Shown here: in pieces, positions 42,879-51,839 of the stretch
Numbering within the stretch: the stretch's first letter is position 1
Layout: each line of letters starts with the position of its first letter
Assembly: GCF_013284245.2 (NCBI RefSeq)
Contig: NZ_CP085876.1
Coordinates: forward strand, 6,432,501 to 6,496,500
Direction: 5' to 3'
Length of the DNA stretch: 64,000 nucleotides
Origin: Brevibacillus sp. DP1.3A
Lineage (GTDB): Bacteria > Bacillota > Bacilli > Brevibacillales > Brevibacillaceae
Notes under the pieces: model-generated
Told to the model about the DNA's origin: nothing
Database searches by the model: none
The model's input: the letters and a program-made list of their open reading frames with translations, nothing else
Made by a program: the position numbers and the translations under genes

Positions 42879-42882
42879 TAGA

Positions 42883-42920
42883 AAATGACTAGCAGTGATA
42901 TCTGCTAGTCATTTCTTTTT
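42883..42920. terminator. Bidirectional intrinsic terminator
   Basis: AAATGACTAGCAG and CTGCTAGTCATTT pair around a 6-nt loop, then CTTTTTC. Located between the convergent reductase and permease genes. Confidence 0.9.
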
Positions 42921-42926
42921 CGTTCC

Positions 42927-44108
42927 TCACTCATATCGCAACGCGTCAATCGGATGGAGCCTCGCCGCCTTATGAGCCGGATAGAGCCCAAAGAAAATAC
43001 CGATGGCACTGGAAAACCCGAAGGCGATTACGATACTTTCCCACGATAGTAGCGGCGGCACTTTGACATATTGCGAGGCAAACATAGCTGTCCCGATGCC
43101 GAGCAGCACCCCAATCGTTCCACCAATCAGGCAGACGATCATCGATTCGATCAAAAACTGCAGCATAATATCTCCGTAACGCGCCCCTAACGCTTTGCGA
43201 ATGCCGATTTCACGCGTCCGCTCCGTGACAGATACGAGCATGATGTTCATGACGCCAATCCCACCGACAAATAACGCAATCCCAGCTGCGACACTAAAAA
43301 TCGTGGTGAGCGTGCCGGAAAAGGAATCCATCTCCCCCAGTGCGTTCTCTATACTATCGATTTGGTAGTAGTTTTCGCGATCGTGTCTGCGGTTTAAGTA
43401 CTTCTCCGTATGCCTCTTGGCTGCTTCCATCGTTTCCTTCGACTTGGCTTTTACGGTTACCGTATGAACCATCTTCAACCCGTCTTTATTGTGCAGAAAG
43501 GTAATCGGCGTATAGGCACCCTCGGCTCGACCATTGTCAACCATCAGCTTGGCTTCCCTTACCACGCCAATAACGACGACTGATGCTGCTTCGTAAGTCA
43601 AACGCTTGCCAATCGGGTCTTCACGTCCGAAAAGCCCTGCCGCTAACTTTTCGGTTAAAACGATAACGGGCTTCCCCTCTCTTACTTCCCTCGTAGTAAA
43701 ATATCTGCCTGCAACTATTTTCAAGTTGGGTTGAACCTTTAACAAATCCTCATTTGTTCCTTGTATATTTGCGTCCTGCCCCTTTTTCGGTCCACGAATC
43801 GTTCCATAATAAGAGGCGAACGGCACGGCCGCTTCAATGTAGGGCGATTGTTGGGGAAGTGCATAAGCATCCTCCACTGTCAAATCAGTAAGCTTGCTTC
43901 CTTGGTCCCACCCAAAATAAACGTTGAAATTAGTAGCACCTAGCTTCTCCAACTGATCGGTATAGGCCTGTTGACTGCCGTTTCCTAGTGTAATCACAGC
44001 AATAACAGACATGATTCCGATAATGATCCCAGACATCGTCAAGGTAGCACGCAGCTTATTTGTCCCAATCCCTTCCAGAGCCGTACGAAAGCTTTCGAGT
44101 AAATTCAC
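42927..44108 (-). CDS. MacB-type ABC transporter permease
   Basis: 393 residues. One N-terminal helix, a large extracellular MacB periplasmic core domain (about 50-270), then three helices with the FtsX/MacB signature NIMLVSVTERTREIGIRKALGARYGDIMLQFLIE. Overlaps the ATPase stop by 4 bp. Works with the ATPase and the HlyD-type adaptor as an export or mechanotransmission machine for antimicrobial peptides or similar substrates. Confidence 0.93.
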   Translation of the reverse strand: MNLLESFRTALEGIGTNKLRATLTMSGIIIGIMSVIAVITLGNGSQQAYTDQLEKLGATNFNVYFGWDQGSKLTDLTVEDAYALPQQSPYIEAAVPFASYYGTIRGPKKGQDANIQGTNEDLLKVQPNLKIVAGRYFTTREVREGKPVIVLTEKLAAGLFGREDPIGKRLTYEAASVVVIGVVREAKLMVDNGRAEGAYTPITFLHNKDGLKMVHTVTVKAKSKETMEAAKRHTEKYLNRRHDRENYYQIDSIENALGEMDSFSGTLTTIFSVAAGIALFVGGIGVMNIMLVSVTERTREIGIRKALGARYGDIMLQFLIESMIVCLIGGTIGVLLGIGTAMFASQYVKVPPLLSWESIVIAFGFSSAIGIFFGLYPAHKAARLHPIDALRYE

Positions 44109-44824
44109 GTGAGGATCACCTCCTCGGACGCAGTAGCAAACAAGCGCTTCTCCACTCGCTCATCTCGGATGATATGACCATCTCGAAACGTAATGACGCG
44201 CTCGGCATGCTGGGCGATATCAGCCTCGTGCGTGACGAGTAGAATCGTTACCCCTTGCGCATGTAGCTCCTGAAAAATCGCCATGATCTCGATGCTGGAA
44301 CGACTGTCCAGATTCCCTGTCGGCTCGTCAGCAAGTAAAATGGCTGGCTGGTTAACCAAAGCTCTGGCAATGGCTACCCGCTGTCTTTGACCGCCGGACA
44401 GCTGCGTTGGTTTATGATCCATCCGCTGACCGAGTCCGACACGCTGCAACGCCGCTTTCGCTCTTTTTTTGCGTTCTGTCATGCCGACGCCCGCATACAT
44501 CATCGGCAACTCTACGTTTCGCAGCGAAGTAGCACGTGGCAACAGATGAAACGATTGAAAGACAAAGCCGATTTTTTGATTGCGTACCTGCGCCAGCCCA
44601 CTATCCTTCAACTGCGTAACATCAATTCCATCCAAGACATACGATCCGGAGGTTGGCCGATCCAGACAACCCAGCATGTTCATAAACGTCGATTTTCCGG
44701 AACCAGAAGGTCCCACGATCGCCACGAATTCACCTTGAGCCACGTGGATATTGATATTTTGCAAAGCGAACAATTCCAGCTCATCCGTCTTGTATTGTTT
44801 GGTTAACCCCTCAATGTTCAGCAT
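44105..44824 (-). CDS. MacB-type ABC transporter ATPase
   Basis: 239 residues. Walker A GPSGSGKST, signature LSGGQRQRVAIARALV, Walker B ILLADEPTGNLDS (the DEPTGNLD form is typical of LolD/MacB ATPases) and switch LVTHEAD. Positioned between adaptor and permease. Confidence 0.95.
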   Translation of the reverse strand: MLNIEGLTKQYKTDELELFALQNINIHVAQGEFVAIVGPSGSGKSTFMNMLGCLDRPTSGSYVLDGIDVTQLKDSGLAQVRNQKIGFVFQSFHLLPRATSLRNVELPMMYAGVGMTERKKRAKAALQRVGLGQRMDHKPTQLSGGQRQRVAIARALVNQPAILLADEPTGNLDSRSSIEIMAIFQELHAQGVTILLVTHEADIAQHAERVITFRDGHIIRDERVEKRLFATASEEVILT

Positions 44825-44836
44825 ATGTATCCTCCT

Positions 44837-46099
44837 TTACCCCGCAAACTCTTCGGGAGATGCTTGGAAGATCACTTCATTTTCTTGCAAGGTTTCCGGT
44901 GGATTCGCTACCAATTCTTCACTGCCATCCAATCCACTTTCAATTTGGATAAACAATTCACTTTCAATTCCAGTCGTCACTTTTTTCTTCTTGGCCTTGC
45001 CATTTTCCGCTACCCAGACAAAAGAAGATCCATCTTGGTCCGTCACGACTGCCTCAATGGGGACTTGCATGGCGTTTGCTGCTTTTTGCAGGACGATGTT
45101 CACATCCACGTGAAAACCTGGCTTCAAATACTCCCTCGTCTCATTCAGATTGACAGCGACCGGCACTCTCGTACTCTCTCCATCCCGCTCTTTGCTGGTT
45201 ACAGCCATAGGAGATATGCGCGACACCTTACCTTGCAACTGTTCTCCGCCTAAGGAAATGCCTGAGACGACCGCATCCTGTCCGATTTTGATTTTACGCA
45301 AATCAGATTCTCCGACTCCTGCTTCGACCATAACATCATTGGTATCTCCAACCGTGAGAATTTCCTCGCCTTTACTCAGGTACTTCCCTTCTTTCACCTT
45401 CATCGAGAGCACCGTCCCGTCAATCGGAGACACGATGCTGCTTTGCACACGTTGCTTTTCATATTTCGCTTTTTCCAAATTCAGCTTTTGAATTTGCGCC
45501 TCGTAGGAGCGAATCTCTGCCTTGTCTGGCCCTTTTTGCTTCAAGAGTAAATCTTGCCTTGCGACCTTCACGCTTGATTCCGCTGTTTGCAGCTTTTGCT
45601 TCGCCTCCTCTACAGCCTGTTGGGTAGACACGCCTGCGGTAAACAGCGATTGCGTTCGCTGGTAATCTTTTAATGCTGTTTGGTACTCGCGTTCATGCTG
45701 GGCAAGCTGCTCCTGCATTTTCGTGACTTCCTCAGGCTCCACACCTTTGGAGAGCCTTGCGATATTCGCTTCCTGAATGGTGATTTGCGCCTCGATATCC
45801 ATGATTTCATTGCTGACATCGGACATGTCGATATTGCCGATCACCTGCCCTTTCGTCACTTTGTCGCCCTCCTTGATGGAGAAATTCCGCAGATCGCCTG
45901 CATAGTTGGCGAACAATGTGTGTTCATTTCGTACTCTGACCATGCCCGACGTCAAAATGGTGCTTTCCAAATCGGCCGTTACCACCGTTGATAACGTGAC
46001 AGGAATGCCATTCTTCTTTTCGCCCGAAGAAGCTGCATAGCCGCCGAACCCGGCCACAAGCACGCCCACACCCAGCCAGATCCACAAACGTTTTTTCAT
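44837..46099 (-). CDS. HlyD/MacA-type efflux adaptor subunit
   Basis: 420 residues. One N-terminal membrane helix (LWIWLGVGVLVAGFGGYAASS), a split lipoyl domain (SIKEGDKVTKGQVIGNI ... IDGTVLSMKVKEGKYLSKGEEILTV) around a long coiled-coil (about 95-215), then beta-barrel domains. This is the adaptor of a MacAB-type exporter in a Gram-positive envelope. GGGGAGG lies before the ATG. A striking inverted repeat (46154-46235) separates it from the kinase gene. Confidence 0.93.
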   Translation of the reverse strand: MKKRLWIWLGVGVLVAGFGGYAASSGEKKNGIPVTLSTVVTADLESTILTSGMVRVRNEHTLFANYAGDLRNFSIKEGDKVTKGQVIGNIDMSDVSNEIMDIEAQITIQEANIARLSKGVEPEEVTKMQEQLAQHEREYQTALKDYQRTQSLFTAGVSTQQAVEEAKQKLQTAESSVKVARQDLLLKQKGPDKAEIRSYEAQIQKLNLEKAKYEKQRVQSSIVSPIDGTVLSMKVKEGKYLSKGEEILTVGDTNDVMVEAGVGESDLRKIKIGQDAVVSGISLGGEQLQGKVSRISPMAVTSKERDGESTRVPVAVNLNETREYLKPGFHVDVNIVLQKAANAMQVPIEAVVTDQDGSSFVWVAENGKAKKKKVTTGIESELFIQIESGLDGSEELVANPPETLQENEVIFQASPEEFAG

Positions 46100-46153
46100 A
46101 TTCCTTACCTCCCCAAAAACTTTAAACCCCGATCATTCTTAGCCAATCAAAAA

Positions 46154-46235
46154 ACCCCACTTTTTCTATTACAGGTTCCACCCTGGCTCGTCACCCGATC
46201 AGGATAAGAAAAACTGTTAAAAGAAAAAGTGGGGT
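46154..46235 (-). terminator. Long-loop inverted repeat followed by T-run; possible terminator or attenuator
   Basis: ACCCCACTTTTTCT at 46154-46167 and its exact complement at 46222-46235 (14 bp each), with a 54-nt loop that itself contains the hairpin CAGG-TTCCAC-CCTG. On the minus strand the second arm is followed by TTTTTTG. It lies between the two-component genes and the exporter genes of one strand, where it could uncouple their expression. Confidence 0.6.
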
Positions 46236-46265
46236 AAAACTTAAATTTTTTTAAAGTGAGGGAGT

Positions 46266-47357
46266 CTATTCGTAAGGTAAGCGTACTTCAAAAATCGTCC
46301 GAATCAAATTGCTCTCTGCAGAAATCGTCCCTTCATGGCGCTCGACAATATTTTTGGCGATAAATAGCCCGAGACCTGTGCTTCCGTTTTGATGACTTCG
46401 GGCCTTGTCACCTGTGTAAAACACCTCGAAAAGATGCGGCAGATCTTCCGGGGGAATCTCGTTTCCATAATTGATAATCTGCACAACGACCTCGTCACCC
46501 GCAAGAAAACCGTTGATATCAACAAACTGACCATCGTGCCCGTAACGGATGGCATTCGTCATGATGTTCTCGAAAACGCGTGCCAAGAGCTCGCCATCCC
46601 CGCAAACCGTCAATCGTGATGCCACATTCATTCTAGTTTCCAGGTGATTTTTCTCCAAGGAAGGATATAGCTCCTCGTTTAACTGCATGAGTAATTCACT
46701 CAGGTCAATCAAGTTCTGTTGGATGGTGAGCATGCCGTAGTTCATTCTCGTAATTTCGAAGAGCTCATCGATCAGCTTTTCCAAACGCTGCGACTTGGTA
46801 AAAGCAATATTCGTGTAATGTCGGGATTGTTCCACCGTTAACTGCTCGTCCCGCAAAATGATGTCCAAATACCCTAAAACAGAAGTCAGCGGCGTCCGCA
46901 GGTCATGCGCCAGGTTCAAAACCAACTGATCCTTGCTGCTTTCGGCAAAATCTCCTCTTTGTACAGCTTCCTGCAATTTTTCACCCGCTAGATTGATGTC
47001 CTTGGCAATATCTCCAAACTCATCGTTCGACGGTATTTGAACATGATGGGTAAAGTCACCATTCGCAAGATGATGAATCCCTCTAGAAATCTCCTGAAAA
47101 TAGGTGGCATACCGTTTAGTTAGCAAGAAGAAAAACAGTATGGCTAGTGGAACAAAAATAATCAGAAAGAAGTAAATGTCCCCTATTTCTCGCATAAAAT
47201 AGCGAATCGGCGTTAACAAGCTTTCAAACCTTACCTGTGTTCGATAGTAAAACTGTAGCGTTTTAAAGATCACATAGGTAACCGCACCAGATAGAAGCAG
47301 ACTTAGGCCCAGTAGCTTGACCATTTGGAACCGAAAGCTCCGTATCATCTTAGCCAT
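46266..47357 (-). CDS. Sensor histidine kinase, OmpR-partner type
   Basis: 363 residues. Two membrane helices (about 15-35 and 60-80) with a short outer loop, HAMP region (HLANGDFTHHVQIPSNDEFGDIAKDIN), H-box LNLAHDLRTPLTSVLGYLD and ATPase motifs ENIMTNAIRYG, GSTGLGLFIAKNIVERH. The small sensor loop resembles VanS or intramembrane-sensing kinases of antibiotic response. Overlaps the response regulator stop by 8 bp. Likely controls the exporter downstream. Confidence 0.93.
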   Translation of the reverse strand: MAKMIRSFRFQMVKLLGLSLLLSGAVTYVIFKTLQFYYRTQVRFESLLTPIRYFMREIGDIYFFLIIFVPLAILFFFLLTKRYATYFQEISRGIHHLANGDFTHHVQIPSNDEFGDIAKDINLAGEKLQEAVQRGDFAESSKDQLVLNLAHDLRTPLTSVLGYLDIILRDEQLTVEQSRHYTNIAFTKSQRLEKLIDELFEITRMNYGMLTIQQNLIDLSELLMQLNEELYPSLEKNHLETRMNVASRLTVCGDGELLARVFENIMTNAIRYGHDGQFVDINGFLAGDEVVVQIINYGNEIPPEDLPHLFEVFYTGDKARSHQNGSTGLGLFIAKNIVERHEGTISAESNLIRTIFEVRLPYE

Positions 47358-48051
47358 GAAAGGAATACCCTACTCCCCAGACCGTTTTGATCCACTTGTT
47401 CTTGGTTTTTTCTTCTCCCAGCTTCTTTCGCAAGGTGCGAATGTGCACCATGACTGTATTGCAGCCTTCATAGTACGCTTCGCCCCACACCTGCTGGAAA
47501 ATATTATCCGCACTAAACACCTTCTTTGGATAGCTGGCCAGCAGGTAGAGAATATCAAACTCTTTCGGTGTTAACTCAATCGTTTCTCCGTACAGGCTCA
47601 CAGTTCGCTGCTCAGGATAAATGACAAGTCCACCTACCTCTAAGATCTTGTTACTCGCTACTGTTACTGCTGATTGATTCAGCTGCTTAAAGCGTCGCAG
47701 CTGGGCATTCACACGGGCGACCAATTCCATTGGATTGAATGGCTTGGTCATATAATCATCTGCGCCCATCACCAATCCCGAAATTTTATCCAGATCGGAC
47801 GTCTTGGCACTCAAAAAGATAATCGGCATATTGTGCTGTTCACGTATGAGACGGGTTACCTCATAGCCGTCCAGCCCAGGCATCATAATATCGAGGATCG
47901 CCAAATCAATCGGATGCGTCTGCACGGCTTGGAGTGCTTCCCTTCCATCCGCTGCGATAATTGTGTGGTAACCTTCTTTTTTCACATGCAAGGCAACGAG
48001 CTCAGCAATCTCCGCTTCATCGTCGGCGATCAATATGGTGACCTGCTTCAT
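47350..48051 (-). CDS. OmpR/PhoB-family response regulator
   Basis: About 233 residues. Receiver with acidic pocket (ILIADDEAEIAELV), phosphoacceptor in LAILDIMMPGLDGYEV, Lys in YMTKPFNPMEL; C-terminal winged helix with ELTPKEFDILYLLASYPKKVFSADNIFQQVWG. The frame extends to 48141, but ATG 48051 (MKQVTILIAD) follows a G-rich ribosome site and fits family length. Confidence 0.94.
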   Translation of the reverse strand: MKQVTILIADDEAEIAELVALHVKKEGYHTIIAADGREALQAVQTHPIDLAILDIMMPGLDGYEVTRLIREQHNMPIIFLSAKTSDLDKISGLVMGADDYMTKPFNPMELVARVNAQLRRFKQLNQSAVTVASNKILEVGGLVIYPEQRTVSLYGETIELTPKEFDILYLLASYPKKVFSADNIFQQVWGEAYYEGCNTVMVHIRTLRKKLGEEKTKNKWIKTVWGVGYSFHG

Positions 48052-48170
48052 CGTTTTTCCCATCCCTTTTATACATTTGCTACCATTATAGCAGGTATGA
48101 AAAAACTTTTCTGTTATCGCACCATGATATCGTTCATACAATTATGGATAATAATTACTTTCAGTTTGTT

Positions 48171-48200
48171 TTGACTTTACCGACTTTTCTATATTAATAT
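48171..48200 (+). promoter_or_regulatory. Sigma-A promoter of the amino acid importer
   Basis: TTGACT (48171-48176), 18-bp spacer, TAATAT (48195-48200). It is in an AT-rich 200-bp divergent region and 48 bp from the start codon. Confidence 0.6.
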
Positions 48201-48247
48201 ATTCATGTCCATATCATATCTATCATAAATATACTTGGGGGTAATTT

Positions 48248-49033
48248 ATGAAAAAACTAATGTTTGCTGTTGTTTCTAGTTTGTTGGCACTCACGGTAAG
48301 TGCATGTGGCAGTGGCACGGATCAAGCTTCCACAACATCTGGACAATCCGGTGCAAAAAAGTACGTTATTGGTACAGATGCAACATACCCACCCTTTGAG
48401 TTTGAAAAAGACGGAAAATACGTGGGAATTGACATCGACCTGATCAATGCGATCGCCAAAGAAGAAGGCTTTGAGGTAGAAATTAAGCCGATGGACTTCA
48501 AAGGAATCATTCCGGCTGTTCAAGCGAAGCAATTGGACGGTGCCATTGCAGGGATCAGCATCACAGATAAGCGCAAGGAAATTTTAGATTTCTCTGAACC
48601 TTACTATCAAGCAGGTCTTTCCCTGGTCGTACGTGAGGACAACACAACGATCAATGGAGAGGCAGATTTGGCTGGCAAAACGATTGCTATCAAAAAAGGA
48701 ACTACTGGCGCGACCTTTGCTGATGAGCTCGGGAAAAAATACGGAGCGACTGTCAAATACTTCGACGATAGCCCTTCCATGTTCCAAGAAGTTCAAAACG
48801 GCAACGCTGATGTGACCATCGAGGACTATCCGGTTATCTCTTATAAGATTACGGTAGACCCTGCTTCCAAGCTAAAAATTGTAGGCGACCGTCTCAATGG
48901 TGACCACTACGGCATCGCGGTTTTAAAAGGCAACAAAGAGCTGCAAGACAAACTCAACTCCGGTCTAAAGAAGCTGAAAGAGAACGGGAAATACGACGAA
49001 ATCATCAACACCTACTTGAGCACGAAAAAATAA
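48248..49033 (+). CDS. Polar amino acid ABC transporter substrate-binding lipoprotein
   Basis: 261 residues. Lipobox LTVSAC near residue 20, then an SBP_bac_3 domain: VIGTDATYPPFEFEKDGKYVGIDIDLINAIAKEEGFEVE, GAIAGISITDKRKEILDFSEPYY and the Arg that binds the alpha-carboxylate. GlnH/ArtP-like. A terminator follows within the operon. Confidence 0.94.
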   Translation: MKKLMFAVVSSLLALTVSACGSGTDQASTTSGQSGAKKYVIGTDATYPPFEFEKDGKYVGIDIDLINAIAKEEGFEVEIKPMDFKGIIPAVQAKQLDGAIAGISITDKRKEILDFSEPYYQAGLSLVVREDNTTINGEADLAGKTIAIKKGTTGATFADELGKKYGATVKYFDDSPSMFQEVQNGNADVTIEDYPVISYKITVDPASKLKIVGDRLNGDHYGIAVLKGNKELQDKLNSGLKKLKENGKYDEIINTYLSTKK

Positions 49034-49057
49034 AAGGCGCAAGACGCGCCTTTTTTT
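49033..49057 (+). terminator. Internal operon terminator
   Basis: AAAGGCGC-aagac-GCGCC followed by seven T, starting on the last base of the binding-protein stop and ending before the permease gene. Likely allows partial readthrough, giving excess binding protein over membrane parts. Confidence 0.85.
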
Positions 49058-49084
49058 CACCTTAGAAAGAATGGAGTTGTCCAA

Positions 49085-49738
49085 ATGAGCAGTAGTTGGG
49101 ATGTCATTGTCGATGCGCTTCCTGTCTTGGCCCAAGGCTCTGTGGTCACGTTAAAAATAACGGTCATTTCCCTGTTTTTCGCTCTCTTAATCGGATTGCT
49201 TTTTGGCTTGATGAGCACAAGTCGGTCCAAAGTGCTTCGCGGCATTGCAACCGCTTACGTTGACTTTCTCCGTGGCACACCGCTGTTGGTTCAAATCTTC
49301 TTTATTTATTTTGGATTGCCGCCTGTCCTTGATATCAAAATTCCAGAGACAACCGCAGGTATTCTTGCGCTCAGCCTCAATGCCGGAGCGTACCTGGCTG
49401 AAATTTTCCGAGGAGGGATTCTCTCCATCGATAAAGGACAGATGGAAGCTGCTCGCTCCCTGGGACTCACGCACGGAAAAGCTATGCGCCTAGTTATCTT
49501 GCCCCAGGCTGTTCGCCGCATGATTCCTGCTTTCGTCAACCAATTTATCGTGACGTTAAAAGACACCTCTCTCTTAACGGTCATTGGTATCCGTGAACTG
49601 ATGAACAGTGGTGAGATTATCATCTCTGGCAACTTCCGCTCGTTTGAAATTTGGGCAGTAGTAGCGGTCTTCTATTTCCTGATGATTTACATCCTCAGTC
49701 TGCTATCTCGTTCCCTTGAGAGGAGGTTCGCGAAATGA
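49085..49738 (+). CDS. Polar amino acid ABC transporter permease
   Basis: 217 residues, five to six helices, with FLRGTPLLVQIFFIYFGLP and the EAA loop MEAARSLGLTHGKAMRLVILPQAVRRMIPAFVNQ, both classic HisM/GlnP signatures. Its stop overlaps the ATPase start by 4 bp. Homodimer expected, since no second permease gene is present. Confidence 0.95.
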   Translation: MSSSWDVIVDALPVLAQGSVVTLKITVISLFFALLIGLLFGLMSTSRSKVLRGIATAYVDFLRGTPLLVQIFFIYFGLPPVLDIKIPETTAGILALSLNAGAYLAEIFRGGILSIDKGQMEAARSLGLTHGKAMRLVILPQAVRRMIPAFVNQFIVTLKDTSLLTVIGIRELMNSGEIIISGNFRSFEIWAVVAVFYFLMIYILSLLSRSLERRFAK

Positions 49739-50457
49739 TTCATGTAGAGAACTTGAAAAAGAGCTTTGGCTCGTTGGAAGTCTTAAAAGACATCTCGACT
49801 ACGATTAAAGAGCGCGAAGTTGTCTGTGTCATCGGTCCCTCCGGCTCGGGAAAAAGTACGTTTCTGCGCTGCCTGAACCAGTTGGAAGAGGTGACATCTG
49901 GCAAAATCACCATTGAGGGTGTGGAGGTTACTTCCCCCAAAGTGGACATTAATAAGCTGCGAGAGCGTGTCGGCATGGTGTTTCAGCGGTTCAATCTATT
50001 CCCGCACCTCACTGTATTGGAAAACATTATGCTCGCACCTAAGCACGTCAAAAGTTCAGAGCGTCAGCAAAATGAGCAGAAAGCTATACAATTGCTGAAA
50101 AAAGTAGATTTGTCGGACAAGCGAGACGTGTATCCAGATCGGCTGTCAGGCGGTCAACAACAGCGCGTTGCAATCACCCGTGCACTCGCCATGGACCCTC
50201 ACATCATGCTCTTCGACGAGCCTACCTCTGCACTCGACCCGGAAATGGTAGGGGAAGTTCTTCAGGTGATGAAAGATTTGGCCAAAGAAGGAATGACGAT
50301 GGTCGTGGTTACGCATGAGATGGGCTTTGCCCGTGAAGTAGCCGATCGCGTGATTTTCATGGATGGCGGATATATCGTAGAGGAAGGCAAGCCTGCCGAG
50401 ATTTTTGACAATCCTCAGCAAGAGAGAACCAAGGCGTTTCTCAGTAAAGTGTTGTAA
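49735..50457 (+). CDS. Polar amino acid ABC transporter ATPase
   Basis: 240 residues, GlnQ/HisP type. Walker A GPSGSGKST, signature LSGGQQQRVAITRAL, Walker B IMLFDEPTSALDPEMVGEV and switch VTHEMGFAREVADRVIFMDGG. Coupled to the permease gene. Confidence 0.96.
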   Translation: MIHVENLKKSFGSLEVLKDISTTIKEREVVCVIGPSGSGKSTFLRCLNQLEEVTSGKITIEGVEVTSPKVDINKLRERVGMVFQRFNLFPHLTVLENIMLAPKHVKSSERQQNEQKAIQLLKKVDLSDKRDVYPDRLSGGQQQRVAITRALAMDPHIMLFDEPTSALDPEMVGEVLQVMKDLAKEGMTMVVVTHEMGFAREVADRVIFMDGGYIVEEGKPAEIFDNPQQERTKAFLSKVL

Positions 50458-50461
50458 AACA

Positions 50462-50514
50462 AAACAAGCAACGGGCATGATCGATTCGTCATCCATCATG
50501 CCCGTTTGTTTTTC
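50462..50514 (+). terminator. Intrinsic terminator of the amino acid importer operon
   Basis: ACGGGCATGAT and ATCATGCCCGT pair around a loop of 13 nt, followed by TTGTTTTT. The transposon-like element begins 6 bp later. Confidence 0.9.
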
Positions 50515-50519
50515 CCTAT

Positions 50520-50553
50520 GGGGTACCGCCAGCAAACTGCGTTTATCTTAACT
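50520..50553 (+). repeat. Left terminal inverted repeat
   Basis: Starts GGGGTACCGCCAGCAAA, followed by CTGCGTTTATCTTAACT. Paired with 51840-51873. Confidence 0.8.
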
Positions 50554-50555
50554 CC

Positions 50556-50593
50556 AATGTGACAATCACTGTTAATTCAAAGGTTGTCACATT
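50556..50593. repeat. Subterminal inverted repeat inside the element
   Basis: AATGTGACAA (50556-50565) and TTGTCACATT (50584-50593), perfect 10-bp arms with an 18-bp spacer. It could be an end-proximal protein site or the gene's terminator region. Confidence 0.6.
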
Positions 50594-50750
50594 GTTTACA
50601 TGTATTCAAAGTAGCTTTAAGTTGTTTAATTATCTCTGTTCGAGGAAAAGAGTTAGGCTAATCGATCTTTATAAACCAAGAACCAGTCAAGAACACAAAA
50701 TAAAGTGTTAGACTGTTTTTTGGTTTATGACACTATCGATACCCGCTAGC

Positions 50751-51632
50751 TCAACAACCAACGGATTTCTGCAATACAGAAATACTTTCCTTGAGGAACG
50801 CTTTATTTTTTTCAATTCCCCTGTTTTTACACCAGACAACAGCACTAAAAGCATCGTAAAAATCATAAAAGGGAAGTATTGTCTCCAATTCCATTATGGG
50901 ACGAATTGTTGAATATCCCTCTATATACGAAACTCTTCTTTGAGGATTTACTTCCCAAACATATCGATTAATTTTTGTAAAATCTATTTCTGAAGATCCT
51001 CCCCGTGCACTTTCAAAGTCAATAATTCCAACGACCTCATTATTATTTGTTAATATATTTCCTGGTCGGAAATCCATATGAACAACGCAGGGTCTATCAG
51101 GATGAGGTAATGCTGAGAAGGCACTCTCAAAGTGATTAATACATTTTTCGAAAAGTCCTCTCTCAAGGACTTCCTTACAAGGTTCTTTCAACTTTTCAAA
51201 GTTATTTTTTATGTATAGTCTCCAATTATTTTCATTAAGAAACTGATAACCGTCTACACCTTCAACACCATACCCCGGCATTTTCACGTCATGCAGCTTG
51301 GCATGATACAGCCCAATTTGAAATGACAGTTCATCGTCAATTGTACCTGCACACGGTATTCCTTGAATCTGAGATAGAAGTAAGGCACCAGAAATAAAGT
51401 CATCCCCACCCCAGAAATCTAATACTTTTGGAACCGGTATTACCTCGCACAACAATTCAAGCATACGATATTCACGAAACAGTTTATCCCTATTATAAGG
51501 GATCTTCGCATATACAGTTTCGCCACTAGTAAGATTCAGTTTGTATACTTGTGAACTAAAAGACTCAGGAACATTATCTATACTTAAAACATTAAGGTTA
51601 AATCTTCTTATGATCGTTTGTATTAAGTTCAA
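50751..51632 (-). CDS. Aminoglycoside phosphotransferase (APH)-like kinase
   Basis: 293 residues with the APH/choline kinase fold. The catalytic loop VVHMDFRPGNILTNNN has the HxDxxxxN pattern and the metal site is GIIDFESA. An N-terminal lobe Lys (TVYAKIPYN) and Glu (REYRMLELL) complete the ATP site. Homology to resistance kinases is clear, but the substrate (aminoglycoside, macrolide or a small metabolite) cannot be told. TTG start at 51632 with GAGGTG upstream. Strongly AT-rich codon use unlike its neighbours and flanking inverted repeats indicate acquisition by transfer. Confidence 0.85.
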   Translation of the reverse strand: MNLIQTIIRRFNLNVLSIDNVPESFSSQVYKLNLTSGETVYAKIPYNRDKLFREYRMLELLCEVIPVPKVLDFWGGDDFISGALLLSQIQGIPCAGTIDDELSFQIGLYHAKLHDVKMPGYGVEGVDGYQFLNENNWRLYIKNNFEKLKEPCKEVLERGLFEKCINHFESAFSALPHPDRPCVVHMDFRPGNILTNNNEVVGIIDFESARGGSSEIDFTKINRYVWEVNPQRRVSYIEGYSTIRPIMELETILPFYDFYDAFSAVVWCKNRGIEKNKAFLKESISVLQKSVGC

Positions 51633-51791
51633 AGCGCACCTCGCGTGTTTAGATTAGTTTACTTACCATATCCACATTATTTTGAACTATCCTGCACGTT
51701 AGCTTAATGCCTCCAGGTCAAAACAACTAACTCAATGTACTATGAATACTCTAAAATTGAATATAGATATCTAGTATTTGATGAAATAAAA

Positions 51792-51835
51792 AGAATGGGC
51801 AACTCTACATTGAATACTGTAAAGTCACCCATTCT
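51792..51835 (-). terminator. Hairpin with T-rich tail on the minus strand
   Basis: AGAATGGG and CCCATTCT form perfect 8-bp arms; on the minus strand the second arm is followed by TTTTATTTC. It could stop transcription arriving from the sugar locus before the phosphotransferase gene. Confidence 0.55.
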
Positions 51836-51839
51836 CACT

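Noticed and set aside
46170..46200. T-box-like motif AGGGTGGAACC on the minus strand
   Set aside because: It lacks the rest of the T-box sequence and structure and the gene downstream is an efflux adaptor; better explained as the arm of a small CAGG/CCTG hairpin.
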